From Antilocapra americana (Eukaryota > Chordata > Mammalia > Artiodactyla > Antilocapridae): a stretch of 64,000 bases of DNA. How positions within the stretch are numbered: position 1 is the first letter of the stretch; the number at the start of each line of letters is the position of its first letter. Position numbers and translations under genes: made by a program. Location: the NCBI GenBank assembly GCA_007570785.1, contig ML664183.1:20577278-20641277 (forward strand). The letters run 5' to 3'. This document shows, piece by piece, positions 1-11,671 of the stretch. Below the pieces are notes generated by a model, which ran no database searches, was not told the DNA's origin, and saw nothing but the letters and a program-made list of their open reading frames with translations.

Positions 1-88
1 GGAGGGGAAGCATATGTAAACCCATGGTGATATCATGACAATGTATGGCAAAAACAATAATAAAAAAAAAAATGTAAAAAAAAAAAAG
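1..88 (+). repeat. Bovine-type L1, extreme 3' end and A-rich tail (partial)
   Basis: The phrases GCATATGTAAACCCATGG and TGATATCATG, then ATGTATGGCAAAAACAATAA and an A-rich run, match the 3' end of the L1 at 24503-25592 almost exactly. The rest of this element lies outside the window. Confidence 0.8.
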
Positions 89-379
89 AATATTTCTGTC
101 TGATTAGCTCAATTCACATAAAGAGGACGCTGCATTGGTATCTTTCACACCTTAAAGAACCTCTGACTCCCAGTTAGGTTTTTGTCTGTTTGGATTCAAA
201 ATCATAAATGAGAAAGTAGAAGAGAACCACTTGCTAGGGTAGCAGCACGAGTGAGAATGTCTTTGATAAAACTGGTAGCTCATTAGATTTCACATCCAGC
301 AGTTGTAAAATCCTCCATCATCAAGAGAAAAACAGATAAACACAGGAATGGAAATCCTTAATAGAGAATAGTGATGAAA

Positions 380-1862
380 ATTTCATTATTTTCTTATTTT
401 TATTGCCTTTATTAATATATAATTCACAAAATACTGAATTCACCCATTTGAAGGGTAAATTCAATAAATGTAGTAGTTTAAGTATCACCAGAATCAATTT
501 TAGAATATTTTCACCACTGTATCCATGAGTATCCATTTCCTATTCTCTGCCATCTCCCAGCCTCAGGAAACATGTAGTTTAATTTTTGTCTCTATAGATT
601 TGCCTAATTTGGACATTTAATACAAATGGAATCATACAAAATGTGTTCTTTTGTGGTTTCTTTCATTTAGTATCTTATTTTCAAGGTTCGTTCATGTTTC
701 AGTACTTAGTTCTCTTTACTGATGAATTATATTCCACCATGTGAATACACATTTTGTTAATTTATTTCATCTATAGACAAACATTTGGGTTGTTTTCCAC
801 ATTTTTCCATTTTAAATAATTCTGTTATAAACATTTTTTGTACAACTTTTTAAGTGGACATGTGTTTTCATTTGTCCTGAATAGACACAAGTGGAATTGC
901 TAAATTATATGGTAACTCTATGTTTAACTTTCAGAGAAAATGAGAAATAGTTTTTCAGGGTGTACATATTACATTCCCACCAGAAATATATGAGAATTTT
1001 GATATTTCTACATCCTCACCCGTATATGCTATTTTCTTTGTTTTTCATTATAGCCATTCTGAGAGGATGTGAAGTGGTATTTCATGATTCTAATTTGCGT
1101 TTCCCTGGTGACTAGTGATTATGAGCATATTTCTTGTGCTTATTGACCATACACATATCTTCGGAAAAATGTCTATTTAAATTATTGTTCATTTTTATTT
1201 AGACTGTTAATCTGTTTTTGAGATATAGTTCTTTACATATTCCACATATGTCACATACATTATCTAAAATATCTTCTTCCATTCTGAGGGACTGTCTTTC
1301 AAATTCATGATCATGTCATTTGAATCATTTTTTTTCCAAATTTTGATGAAGTACAACTTATTGGTTTTCTCATTAATCACTTTTGCTTTTTGTATCATAT
1401 CTAAGAAAGTATTGCCTAATCTAAATTATAATTTACATTTGTATTTTCTTCTATATTACATAGTTTAACCTTTTATATTTAGGTCTACAATTCACTTTGA
1501 GTTAATTTCTACAAATATTGTGAGGTAAATGTCCAACTTCATTCCTTTGTGTGCTGTCCCAGCTTTATTTATTGAAAAGATTATTCTTTCCTAATCGGAC
1601 TGTCTTGGCCCTTTCTTTTGGAAATCAATGGAGTATAAATATTAAGGATTATTTTTGGACTCTTAAGTTTATCCTTGTTATCCAGACTAATAAGCATAAG
1701 AATAATAAGCATAAGAATACTTATGCCAGTACCATGGAGTCTCAATCACTGTTAAAATGTTTCTTTTACAAACTTTTCTTTCTTTAAGGATGATTGCAAA
1801 TTATAGCTAATTTATGATTTGTATATACCTATCAGGGAAAATTCAAAATACCTGTCTTTCTA
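380..1862 (-). repeat. Decayed antisense L1 (old mammalian L1M type)
   Basis: Read on the plus strand, this follows the reverse complement of a mammalian L1 3' region in order: GGAATCATACAAAATGTG (about 627), GTGGAATTGCTAAATTATAT (about 891), TACATTCCCACCAG (about 969), CCATTCTGAGAGGATGTGAA (about 1053), GAGTTAATTT (about 1499) and TTATGCCAGTACCATGGAGT (about 1721). Many substitutions and indels mark it as old. It has no usable reading frame. Confidence 0.8.
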
Positions 1863-2849
1863 TTTTTTAAATGGAAGCTTATTCATCTGTGAAGTCTAAA
1901 ACTCTGGGAAATTCTGTTTCCAGGCATACAAATTCATGGCTGTACCATCCTTGTCAATGCAAAATTTCAGTTGTTTCTTAAAAGATCAAGTGACCATCCA
2001 CAGTTCTCTTGATACGTCATTGTGCACCATGTGCTCCTGAGATTGAAGCAGAATGTGACTAATTTGCCAAATTTTTCACTTTACACTCATCAGTTACATT
2101 TAGATTTCCATCCTTTCAGGGAGTAAAACCACTCAGGACCACAGAGGAAACATCAGAGAGATAACAAGAACATCTCTTTGACAACGAACCAGCCACATGT
2201 GACAGCAGAATGGCCACTTTGCTATTGCAGAAGAGAAACAAAGCAAACTTCAATGCCTTCTTTAATGCCTGCTGTCAGTTTTCTCAATGGTTATGACTGA
2301 AATTACCTCTGATATGTTCAGAGAGGTGAGTAGAATGACATGAACACAGATCTAAAAGAGGCTTAGAATGGACATGAAATATTTTTATCTTAGCTTTTCT
2401 AGAATATACCTGTTACTCAAAAATTGAAGGGTAGACTTTGGTGACACCTTGAATGCATTTGAATTATACTCTGTCTCACAAAATTCCCTTTGAATGAACA
2501 ATTTAGTGCCAAATTACTTTTTGTAGAAAAACCTTTGTTATGAATAGCTGACAACTTTAAAGGAATCTAATTAATCCCAGGTTATAACTGCAAATGAAAT
2601 GTTTCCACCTCAGTGGATTTTACCTAGTAAAAATATTTAAAATAAATAAATAGTCTCCTGGGTATGATTTCTGGATTCAGAATTATCCACTGCCCCCCAC
2701 CCCCAGCTCTCACTAAATATGTAGAAAAAAAGTAAAATAAACCTACAAACAGCTGAAAGTCTTTGATGAAAAGTCTGTTCTCTTGCTACCAGTATATTGT
2801 TTAACACTTTAAAATTTTAAAAGTAAATATTTAGAAATTATTAACTTAC
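1863..2849. other. Intron next to exon C, no repeat recognised
   Basis: About 990 bp of ordinary AT-rich intron directly downstream of exon C in the gene's direction. A C-rich run is at 2692-2705. I see no other feature. Confidence 0.5.
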
Positions 2850-2929
2850 GTTTCTGAAAGATTGAAAACTCGCTGTGGATCTCCATTCTCAATGGCATAT
2901 GTTATTGGGTCTCCCTCTCGATCAGTTGC
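2850..2929 (-). CDS. PCDH15: PCDH15 internal exon C (calcium motif of the following repeat)
   Basis: This 80-bp exon follows acceptor TCTCTGAAG (AG at 2931-2930) and ends at a consensus donor GTAAGT (2849-2844). It enters in phase 0, joining directly to the CAG glutamine that ends exon B, and leaves two bases into a threonine codon (AC|). It encodes [17 protein letters not shown] followed by [16 protein letters not shown] corresponds to the A-x-D-x-D calcium motif of a cadherin repeat and ITYAIENGD to the next strand. The exon is too short to stand out as an open reading frame. It is recognised by splice sites, phase and match to PCDH15. The proline in REGDP is a serine in the human protein as I remember it. 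Confidence 0.94.
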
Positions 2930-3359
2930 CTTCAGAGAGAAAACATAAATTTAATTATCAAGTAATTGATATGGCTTCTATTCAGTACAGTATAATTAGA
3001 TACTAGAAACTTGAAACTAATAGCATAGAAGATCCATGATACCTTATAGAATAAAGATTAAAATATATGCTAATGACTGCATGTAAATACCAGATCCCAG
3101 CATTTCTATCATTCTTTTTCATCTGAAAGCTGCAACAGTGAATAAGAATAATATCCCTTGAATGTATACATAATCTTATCGGGTATGGAAATATAGTAAT
3201 TATTTTCATAGTTTATTTAATTTTATATGAATAATTCAAACAAATATGTTAGACTCTACATAAATGTTTGCATTGTAAAAATAATTTAATGCATTTTTTT
3301 TCTCTTTTTCTGCTCAAAATATATTGTCTATAAAACTTTATGGATAAGATTTCTGAAAC

Positions 3360-3555
3360 TGGAGGCAGAGAGCCTGAAATGAAAAATTGGGCTCCAGGTA
3401 CTAATTGTGTGATCATTTCTCAATTTTTTCTTTGTAAAATTGAAACTATAATAATACAAAAGTTAATAGATGTTGAGAGGGTTAAGTGAAATAATCTGGT
3501 TAAAACACAAAGATTAACATCTGGCACATTGTTTCAGTAAATATTAACCTTTTTT
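3360..3555 (+). repeat. MIR SINE, degenerate
   Basis: The order of motifs follows MIR: GGGCTCCAGGTACTAATTGT, then TTTGTAAAATTGAAACTATA, then GGTTAAGTGAAATAATCTGG, then ACATCTGGCACATTG and AGTAAATATTAA. It is highly diverged. Confidence 0.6.
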
Positions 3556-4140
3556 CCCTTCTTAAGTCATAGAAAACAAAATCTACAGCTTCTGCCTTTG
3601 AGTTCTGAGTTTCTCTTATCCAAAATAAAGATATACATTCTATATTGTGGCACTGGAGTCTGGGATTTTGCCACCTAAAATATCCAATAATTTCCTTTTC
3701 AATGAGCCATTATATCCCCTTATGGATGAGGGGTGAATAAAGACATCGGGATGATATAAAAGGAATATAAGAGGGATTTGCCTAAATATGACCCCAAGGG
3801 GAGGGAAACTACTATTTATTTATGTTAGTTGGTTGGCGGAGATTCCAACCTCTCTGACTGGTAGGCACTGCTCTGGAGTTGGCAGGACCTAAGAAAGTGG
3901 GGTTATATGGGGTCCTTTCAAAGACTGAACAACAAATATCCCAGCCATGAGAGACTGAGTATGAAATCCCATTTATAGACCAACAGGGAGCACTGTTTCT
4001 AGAGGTAGATCAGATGGCTTGGACATGGATTTCAGGGTCCTGGTCATGGGACAGCCCTATCAGCTATCACAACAGATGGATGGCCAGAAAACTGGGACCA
4101 CACAAATTCCAGAGTCCAAGGGCAACTGAATGATAATGTA
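3556..4140. other. Unassigned intron block of higher GC
   Basis: Less AT-rich than its surroundings, with a TATA-like GATATAAAAGGAATA near 3753. It could be a remnant LTR, but no termini or duplication could be found. Confidence 0.25.
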
Positions 4141-4322
4141 TAGTGTGTGTGCATGTGTGTGTCAGTAGCTCAGTTGTGTTGAACTCTTTGTGACCCCATG
4201 GACTGTAGCCTGCCAGGCTCCTCTGTTCATTGGATTTTCCAGGCAAGAATACAGGAGTGGGTTGTCATTTCCTCCTCCAGAGGATCTTCCTGACCTAGGG
4301 ATAGAACTGTGTCTCTAGTATT
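4141..4322 (-). repeat. Bov-tA SINE (minus orientation)
   Basis: Antisense Bov-tA body: CAGTTGTGTTGAACTC, GACCCCATGGACTGTAGCC, CCAGGCAAGAATACAGGAG, and GATCTTCCTGACCTAGGGAT at the tRNA-like end. It lacks a complete tRNA-like head. It abuts a TG-rich run at its BovB-derived 3' end. Confidence 0.8.
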
Positions 4323-4359
4323 TACTGAACGCAGAGTATTGTGGACAAAGCTTTGTAGA

Positions 4360-4561
4360 AAGAAAGAAAGTGAAGTCGCTCAGTTGTGTCCAACTCTTTG
4401 CTACCCCATGGCTCCTCCATGGAGCCCCATGGCTTGTCCATGGGATTTTCGAGGCAAGAGTACTGGAGCGGGCTGCCATTTCCTTCTCCAAGGGATCTTC
4501 CCAACCCAGGAATCAAACCCAGGCCTCCTGCACTGCAGACAGCCACCATCTGGTGGCTCAG
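4360..4561 (-). repeat. Bov-tA SINE with 11-bp target site duplication
   Basis: Antisense Bov-tA, ending in TGGTGGCTCAG read antisense. It is flanked by a perfect direct repeat AGCTTTGTAGA at 4349-4359 and 4562-4572, the target-site duplication of L1/BovB-type retrotransposition. The body carries a local duplication around the CCATGG motif (about 4407-4443). Confidence 0.9.
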
Positions 4562-4884
4562 AGCTTTGTAGAATTAGTTAAAAATGTCACCTCAGTAAAA
4601 CACTTCCTTTGCATGACTTTCATAACTTCATATTCCCCTGCTTTTAATTCTACCTTATCAGCTACTACCTATTTTCTTTGACTGGTTTTTCCTCATCTAT
4701 AAGACATACTTACATTGGATGCACTACAGGTTTGTTTTTGGACCTCACTTACTTTGTCACTTCATCCAATTGTAGAGCTTTAAAGCTATCTCTATGCAGA
4801 AGACTCTCATATCTTTAAACCGGCCCTGTCTTCTGAATTTTAGACGTATTTCCAGTTGCTGGTTTGGATCCCAATAGATGAACT

Positions 4885-5965
4885 ATCAGTTAAGTTCAGA
4901 TCAGTTGCTCAGTCATGTCCGACTCTTTGCAACCCCATGGACCCAGCACACCAGACTTCCCTGTCCATCATCAACTCCCAGAGTTTACTCAAATTCATGT
5001 CTATTGAGTCGGTGGTGCCATCCAACTATCTCATCCTCCATCGTCTCCTTCTCCTCCTGCCTTCAATCTTTCCCAGCATCAGGGTCCTTTCAAATGACCC
5101 TGAAAAAGAGTCATTTCTTCACATCAGATGGCCAAAGTATTTGAGTTTCAGCTTTAGCATCAGTCTTTCCAATGAACACCCAGGACTGATCTCCTTTAGG
5201 ATGGACTGACTGGATCTCCTTGCAGTGCAAGGGACTTTCAAGAGTCTTCTCCAACACTACAGTTCAAAGGCATCAATTCTTCACTGCTCAGCTTTCTGTG
5301 GAATCCAACTCTCACATCCATGACTACTGGGAAAACCATAGCTTTGACTAGATGAACCTTTGTTGGCAAAGTAATGTCTCTACTTTTTAATATGCTATCT
5401 AGGTCGGTCATAACTTTCCTTCAAAGGAGTAAGAATCTTTTAATTTCATGGGTGTAGTCACTACCTGCAATGATTTTGGAGCCCCCCAAAATTAAGTCCC
5501 TCACTGTTTCCACTGTTTCCCCATCTATTAGCCATGAAGTGATGGGACCAGATGCCATGATCTTTGTTTTCTGCATGTTGAGCTTTATGTCAACTTTTTT
5601 ACTCTCCTCTTTCATTTTCATCAAGAGGCTCTTTAGTTTCTCTTCGCTTTCTTCCATAAAGATGGTGTCATCTGCATATCTGAGGTTATTTCTCCCAGTT
5701 ATCTTGATTCCAGCTTGCGCTTCATCTAGTCCAGCATTCCTCATGATGTACTCTGCATCTAAGTTAAACAAGCAGGGTGACAATATATAACCTTGATGTA
5801 CTCCTTTCCCAATTTGGAACCAGGCTGTTGTTCCATGTCTAGTTCTACTTGTTGCTTCCTGACCTGCATACAGATTTCTCAGGAGGCAGGTCAGGTGGTC
5901 TGGTATGCCCATCTCTTGAAGAATTTTACTCAGTTTGTTATGATCCACAGTCAAAGGGTTTAGCA
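4885..5965 (-). repeat. BovB LINE, 3' part with reverse transcriptase fragment (inverted relative to its 5' part)
   Basis: The BovB 3' end starts at about 4885 on the antisense strand (TTGCTCAGTCATGTCCGACT). A 183-codon open stretch on the minus strand (5972-5421) encodes part of the RTE-type reverse transcriptase: IPDHLTCLLRNLYAGQEA, then QIGKGVHQGYILSPCLFNL, then LRYADDTIFMEESEEKLKSL. The catalytic YADD codons are at 5678-5667 and are intact. The frame breaks after the palm domain (LILGG instead of FIFLGS and later stops), so no complete polyprotein is present. It is truncated and dead. Confidence 0.9.
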
Positions 5966-6963
5966 TAGTCAATAAAACAGAAATAGACAGTAGGGTGCTG
6001 GAGTGGCACTGGAAGGTGCTGTGAAGAGATACCTCATGTCCAAAGGCAAAGGAGAAGCCCTAGCAAGATGGTATGAGGAGCAAAATCACATTTAGAATCA
6101 AACCTGATACCTTCCAGAGACACTCAAACATATCTTGTACACACCAGCACCCACAGACCCCACAGAGACTGATACAGAACTGTGTGTGAGTATCCCCTGA
6201 AGAGGTATGGGTCAGCAGCGGACCGCTGCAGGGGTAGGGGCTCTGGGTGTAGTAGACCTGGGTATGGCATAAGCCCTCTTGGAAGAGGTCATCATTAACC
6301 CCACCACAGAGCTGCCAGAACTTACACATGACTGTGGAAACAGACTCTTGGAGGGCATACAGACTCTTGGAACCTTGTGCACACAAGGACCCAGGCAAAA
6401 GGACCAGTGACCCCACAAGCGACTGATCCAGACTTGCCTGTGAGTGTCCAGGAGTCTGTGGCAGGGGTGTGGGTTGGCAGTGGCCTGCTGCAGGGCTGGG
6501 GGCACTGAGTGTAGCAGTGTGTTGCCGGGACCTATTGAAGGAGGTCGCTATTATGTTCATTACCTCCACCATAGTTTGGTCTCAGGTCAAATAACAGGGA
6601 GGGAACACAGCCCCAGCCATCAGCAGAAAATTGTATTAAAGATTTACTGAACATGGCCCTGCCCATCAGAACAAGTCCCAGTTTCCCCCTCAGTTAGTCT
6701 CTCCCATCAGGAAGCTTCCATAAGCCTCTAATTCTTCTCTGTCAGAGGGCAGACAGATTGAAAACCACAATCACAGAAAACTAACCAGTCTGATTACATG
6801 GACCACAGCTCTGTCTAACTCAAAGAAACTATGACCCATGCCGTGTAGGGCCACACCCAAGATGGACAGGTCGTGGTGGAGAGTTCTGACAAAACGTGGT
6901 CCATTGGAGAAGGGAATGGCAAACCACTTCAGTATTCTTGCTTTGAGGACCCACTGGACATGA
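5966..6963 (+). repeat. BovB LINE, 5' region in opposite orientation
   Basis: Plus-strand BovB 5' sequence: AGGGAGGGAACACAGCCCC (about 6597), ATGGCCCTGCCCATCAGAAC (about 6653), CTCCCATCAGGAAGCTTCCA (about 6701) and GGCAAACCACTTCAGTATTC (about 6918). It joins head-on with the antisense 3' part at about 5965. It contains an imperfect direct repeat with a period near 253 bp (units starting near 6158 and 6411), a feature of this 5' region. Confidence 0.75.
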
Positions 6964-8662
6964 ACTATAGATACTCCCAATTTAAAATGTTAAAATCCCC
7001 AATCTTGATCTCTCTGCTACTCCCCCACTGCTGCTTTCAGTCTTCATTATCTCGTAAAAGCAGTAACTACAACTTTCTACCACTTGACCTTAACTGAACA
7101 TTCTTAATCCCTAATGTAACCCATTGGCAAATCCCACTGGGTCTATATTTAAAATATCTGCAGTATCTGGCTGTCTCTGAACTCCAAATACCATCTCCCT
7201 CATGGATTTAAGTAATAATCATCTGACTAGTGCTCCTGCCTTCTCCCTTGTACCTTCACCATAGCCCATTTTAATTAAGCAGACAATGTGACCATTTTTC
7301 CCAGGTCAAGATTCTATTTTATTTTTTAATAAGGTTATTGCATTATTATGCATTATTACATACACATACTCACAGACACACACAAAATGAAATACAATAA
7401 AATAGCAAAATACAATGAAACAACAAGCTACTTATGATAATATCTTTGAGATATTCCAGTTAAATCGAAATCTAAAATTTTAAAATTTATTAAATTAATT
7501 ATAATGTAAGTGCAATTGTAGAGACTAAGAAGAATATAAGAAAGAAAGAAAATAAATACATACACACAGTCAATGGGATTGACAGCATATGATTGATATT
7601 TCCCCTTTGTTTTTGGTTCTTTCCCAGATACATATTAGTGAGAAAGAGTAATTCCATTAAAGAATAAAATGGAATTACAAATGATACTTAACTTCCTCAA
7701 GAAATACAGAATTAAGCTGTATCTGGAGATATATTTTACCACTAAAAAGTTCACACTAAATGTTTTCTGTTGTTTTCTTCTTTCATTCAGTCATTTTTGC
7801 CTATCATATTGTTACAGATTTATCAATGTCTCTTTGTTTTTGGCATGTGGTGGATATTGTTTTTGAGAGACAATTTATTACATTGTGTTTTCATAAAAGC
7901 CAGAAAAAGATCCTGAAGTAAGATAATTTTGTGCGAACAATTTTAAATCCAGATTAATGTTAAACCTTGCTTTTAATGTATCAGATCTACTCTAATATTT
8001 AATATTTTCATCAGATTAGAGCATTGTGAATGTTGTGTTACTTTGTTTATATAGCCATTATTTTGTTAAGTTACTAAAGTAACATAGAGGAATTCCTACA
8101 GAACACTCAGAGTTTTTTTTTCAGCCAAATTAATTACTTTCAGTCCCTGAGGTACTGTGGAATATTTCTTCAGTTTTGTTTGACTATGAGCCAGTTATTT
8201 GCCTATTTCATTCATATGTGAGGTTGTGCCTTTATTGGAAACTTTGAAAACCCAGGATTTAGAAGAAAACCCTTATTTGATTGTTTTCTTCTTCTTATCC
8301 TCTTAGCCAATCCTTTGCTATTGTTTCAGGATCTGTGGCAAACAGAACAGTAATTAGGGAGGATTCATACATTCTTCGTCAACTATACAAGAAGGAGTGG
8401 TGCTATCTGGATTTGAATTGGGAAATATATCCATCACTTCTGTTAGCATTTTTTAAAATACCATGTAGTTTACCATGTTAAATTACCATGATGTTGGTAT
8501 CTATGTACCAACATCAAAGTGGAGAAATAATGAATAATAATTTAAAAAATCAGCAAAAACAATTATTCTTGGAGGATTAAGATTTGATAATGTACATATG
8601 TGTGATCTAACATATATTTCTAAAACCATTTTTAAATACATAAGTCTAACCAGACTTCTCTT
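6964..8662. other. Intron stretch without recognised elements
   Basis: AT-rich sequence with small A/T-rich simple runs (for example AGAAAGAAAG near 7540). No open frame is worth calling. Confidence 0.45.
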
Positions 8663-8866
8663 GACTTCCCTGGTGGCTCAGATGGTAAAGAATCTGCCTT
8701 CAATGCAGGAGACCCAAGTTCCATCTCTGGGTCAAGAATACCCTCTGGAGAAGGGAATGGCTGCCCATTTCAACATTCTTGCCTGGAGAATTCCATGGAT
8801 AGAAGAGCCTGCTGGGCTACAGTCCATAGGGTCATAAAGAGTCAGAGATGACTAAATGACTAACAT
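8663..8866 (+). repeat. Bov-tA SINE
   Basis: Sense Bov-tA: GACTTCCCTGGTGGCTCAG head, GGAGAAGGGAATGGCTGCCC middle, and ACAGTCCATAGGGTCATAAA followed by GAGTCAGAGATGACTAAA near the BovB-type 3' end. Confidence 0.88.
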
Positions 8867-9334
8867 ACATCCACATCACACAGCCAGCCTTCTCTACATG
8901 ATGAACAAAAATGTATATGATATAGGATAATGAATCCTGACATTAAAAGTTACTGACTACTTACTATAATATCAGAAATTATATTTGCATGCCTTATTTC
9001 ATCTAAGCCATGCAATAATCTTATAGGCAAATGGGAAATGCAAAAGACTTCAGTTATATTACTCTTTCTCTCATCATTCCAATTAGGTTTCTTTATAATT
9101 AATTGGAAGATAGTTCCCATTTATTTAGAGATAATAGTGACTATTTGATCTTTAAAAAGGAGATTCTACTATTAGTTAATACTTTCCATAATATAACAGA
9201 TAGGAATTAGCCTTAGCACAAAAACATTTCCTATACCTTTATTTTTGATCAATCAATTCCAATATGAGTCCTTTATTCAAGATCTAAGAGAAGTATGATA
9301 GCAGTCATCTTCCCTGGGTTTATCATAGAATTTT

Positions 9335-9428
9335 TGGGTAGGCTCTGGAGCCAGGGACCTGGATTTCAGCACTCACTATACTATTGTCTCTTAGGCAAGA
9401 CACCTAACTTCAAAACAAAGCCAATGAT
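9335..9428 (+). repeat. MIR SINE fragment interrupted by a Bov-tA
   Basis: GGCTCTGGAGCCAGGGACCT, then CTTAGGCAAGACACCTAACTT, then CCAATGATAACATTAACAAT follow the MIR core. The Bov-tA at 9441-9676 landed in its 3' part. Confidence 0.6.
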
Positions 9429-9440
9429 AACATTAACAAT

Positions 9441-9676
9441 ACATGCTTGCTAACTCGTTTCGGTTTTGTCTGACTCTTTGCGATCCCATGGACTGTAGCC
9501 CACCAGGCTTCTTTGTCCATGGAATTCTCCAGGCAAGACTACTGGAGTGGGTTGCCATGCCCTCCTCCTGACAATCCTCCAGGGGACTGTCCCAACCCAG
9601 GGATCTAACACATGTCTCTTATATCTCCTGCACTGCCTGATGGGTTCTTTAGCATTAGCACTACCTGATAAGCCCC
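9441..9676 (-). repeat. Bov-tA SINE with 12-bp target site duplication
   Basis: Antisense Bov-tA (GTCTGACTCTTTGCGATCCC through ACTACCTGATAAGCCCC). It is bounded by a perfect direct repeat AACATTAACAAT at 9429-9440 and 9677-9688. Both insertion edges are therefore known to the base. Confidence 0.9.
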
Positions 9677-9688
9677 AACATTAACAAT

Positions 9689-10240
9689 ATTCACTTATTA
9701 ATTAAGCAAATATTTATTGAACATCTAAACTGTATTCAGCACTAGAACTTCAACAAGAACCACACGAAAAATGCTTCCCTTGTGCAGTTTACAGATAGTG
9801 AGAGAGACAGAGAAAAAAGCAAAATGATCAATGTATAGGTACTTATATACAATATATTATATAATTACATATTTATATATGCAATATATCAGATTGTTAT
9901 ACATAATTTATATATAAAATTATATATAATTAATATATATTTATATAATACAGTTTTCAAATCCATATGAGTGCTATAAAAATATAATATAATTCAGGAA
10001 GGACATATGGGAAGGCAGAGTGAAAATTTACACTTACATTGAGGTTTTCAGGAAAGCCATCAAAAAAAATGCGAAAATTTGGCAACACTTGTAAAAGGTG
10101 AGAGAGCAATTCATGCAGGGAAGGTCCCTCCAGGAATAGAGTAGAGCAAGTTAGAAGACCTCAGGTGGATACATGCCTAATGAGTTTGTGAAAGAGCAAG
10201 CAAGTAGAAGGCTCCCTCCTGTTTTGTTGGCCTCAGGTGA
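9689..10240 (+). repeat. Ancient mammalian interspersed repeat (family not assigned) with an AT-rich insert
   Basis: It starts ATTTATTGAACATCTAAACT and GTATTCAGCACTAGAACTTC, continues with GAGAGAGACAGAG and AAGGACATATGGGAAGGC, and ends with TGCAGGGAAGG and AAGAGCAAGCAAG. This order matches a very common old mammalian repeat that I recognise but cannot name with certainty. Positions 9840-9960 are an almost pure AT tract. Confidence 0.4.
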
Positions 10241-11392
10241 GCAACCTGAGTTATTTAACCTGGATAGCTAGCAAGTAACAGTTCAGTCAGAGGTTCGCTG
10301 ATATGTATTTAACAGCATGTGAACTAAAATAAACTAGCTTTTCTCTATTTTTCCTTGACAAAGAATATCTTTAAAGATCAAAGCAACTTTTCTTTCTAGT
10401 CTTCTCAACAGATTACTCCCTGCATGTAAATTCAAGTCACCTATTTTTCAGAAACACCAACAGAAATCCAACAAGATTTATCTAAATAAGCAATGTGCTT
10501 AAACACAAGAAAATAGCAATTTTGAAAAAGAAAGCATATCTCTAAACTTCTGTTTATATTAAAATGAACACAGCCCTCAATACCATTTGATAGAGTGCAC
10601 TTTATGCTCACAGAATGATTTTACACATTTCACAGGACATTAAGGCAAAGTACCCGCCCTCAGGGTTTTTAAAACAAATAAAATCAACAGACTTAGATGG
10701 TCTTTTCTTTTTGTGTTTAGGCAAACAAGTCCTGATTTATGTTATTAAATTGCTTGAGAGCAGGAACTAAAGCTTTCAATTCAGGACAGCAGTGTTTCCA
10801 AAAACGTATGTGCACTCTTGGGATTAAATCATTGGTCTACAAAGTAACAGTGTTTATGAATATATTTCAATATGACTTAATCTTCACATTTTTATGTTGA
10901 GTTTTTTCATTTATGATTCTGATAAAAATTTCCTTTTAGAGATAAGCTCATTTATGTAAAGAAGTCAGTTTATTCAATTTTTAAAAATTAAATAATATGA
11001 CAAATTCTAAGCGATATATATAGCATATCTGAAACTTAAAAATGCAGCTAATCTAGAATGACACTGTGAGCATGATCATACCTTAAGAGTGTTCACCCTA
11101 TCTACCTATTGTACTGTATTTAGCTACTTCAAGCACTCTCCCTCTTTCCTATATGATTATTAACACTTTATCCTCAGGTCTCCAACTTATCCAACCACAT
11201 CTTTATTGTCATCTGATGACCCTGATTATAGTTTCACTGAGAAAACTGAAGCAATTTTCTTCAAATTTTTCTAATTTCATATATGCACATTATATATATA
11301 TCTCATATATGTACATTATATGTATTTCATATGTATTATCCTGAAATCACATACTATATCTTTCCTCCTATTACTGAAAATGTTCTATCTGA
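10241..11392. other. Intron stretch without recognised young elements
   Basis: AT-rich. A TA-rich patch lies at 11280-11340. A possible L2-like phrase (GCTTGAGAGCAGGAACTAAAG) sits at 10753. Confidence 0.4.
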
Positions 11393-11595
11393 TCAGGTTT
11401 CCCTGGTGGCTCAGTGGTAAAGAATCTGCCTGCCAGTGCAGGAGATATGGGTTCAATCCCTGGATCGAGATGATCCCCTAGAGAAGGAAATGGCACCCCA
11501 ATCCAGCATTATTGCCCAGGAACAGAGAAATCCAGCGTGCTATAGTCCATGGGGTCACAAAGAGTCTGATAGGTCTTAGTGATTGAGCACCCATT
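11393..11595 (+). repeat. Bov-tA SINE
   Basis: Sense Bov-tA with TTTCCCTGGTGGCTCAG head, GGGTTCAATCCCTGG (B-box region of the tRNA-like part), and CCATGGGGTCACAAAGAGTC tail. The middle is diverged. Confidence 0.87.
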
Positions 11596-11671
11596 GATCT
11601 CCCTCTTAGGGCAAGATTTTGGGAGTTTTGCTTTCTACTTTTTCTAAATTGTTCTCATCCTCTCTAAAACA

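Noticed and set aside
5421..5972. 183-codon minus-strand open frame with a reverse-transcriptase YADD motif, considered as a retron, diversity-generating or other stand-alone RT gene
   Set aside because: The sequence is ordinary BovB ORF and is continuous with BovB 3' UTR. It lacks start, fingers and endonuclease parts, and the setting is a mammalian intron.
6060..6572. 170-codon minus-strand open frame with Cys-rich translation
   Set aside because: Lies antisense to the GC-richer BovB 5' region and its internal duplication.
9840..9960. AT-rich tract as replication origin or matrix attachment region
   Set aside because: Only base composition supports it, and similar tracts occur throughout the intron.
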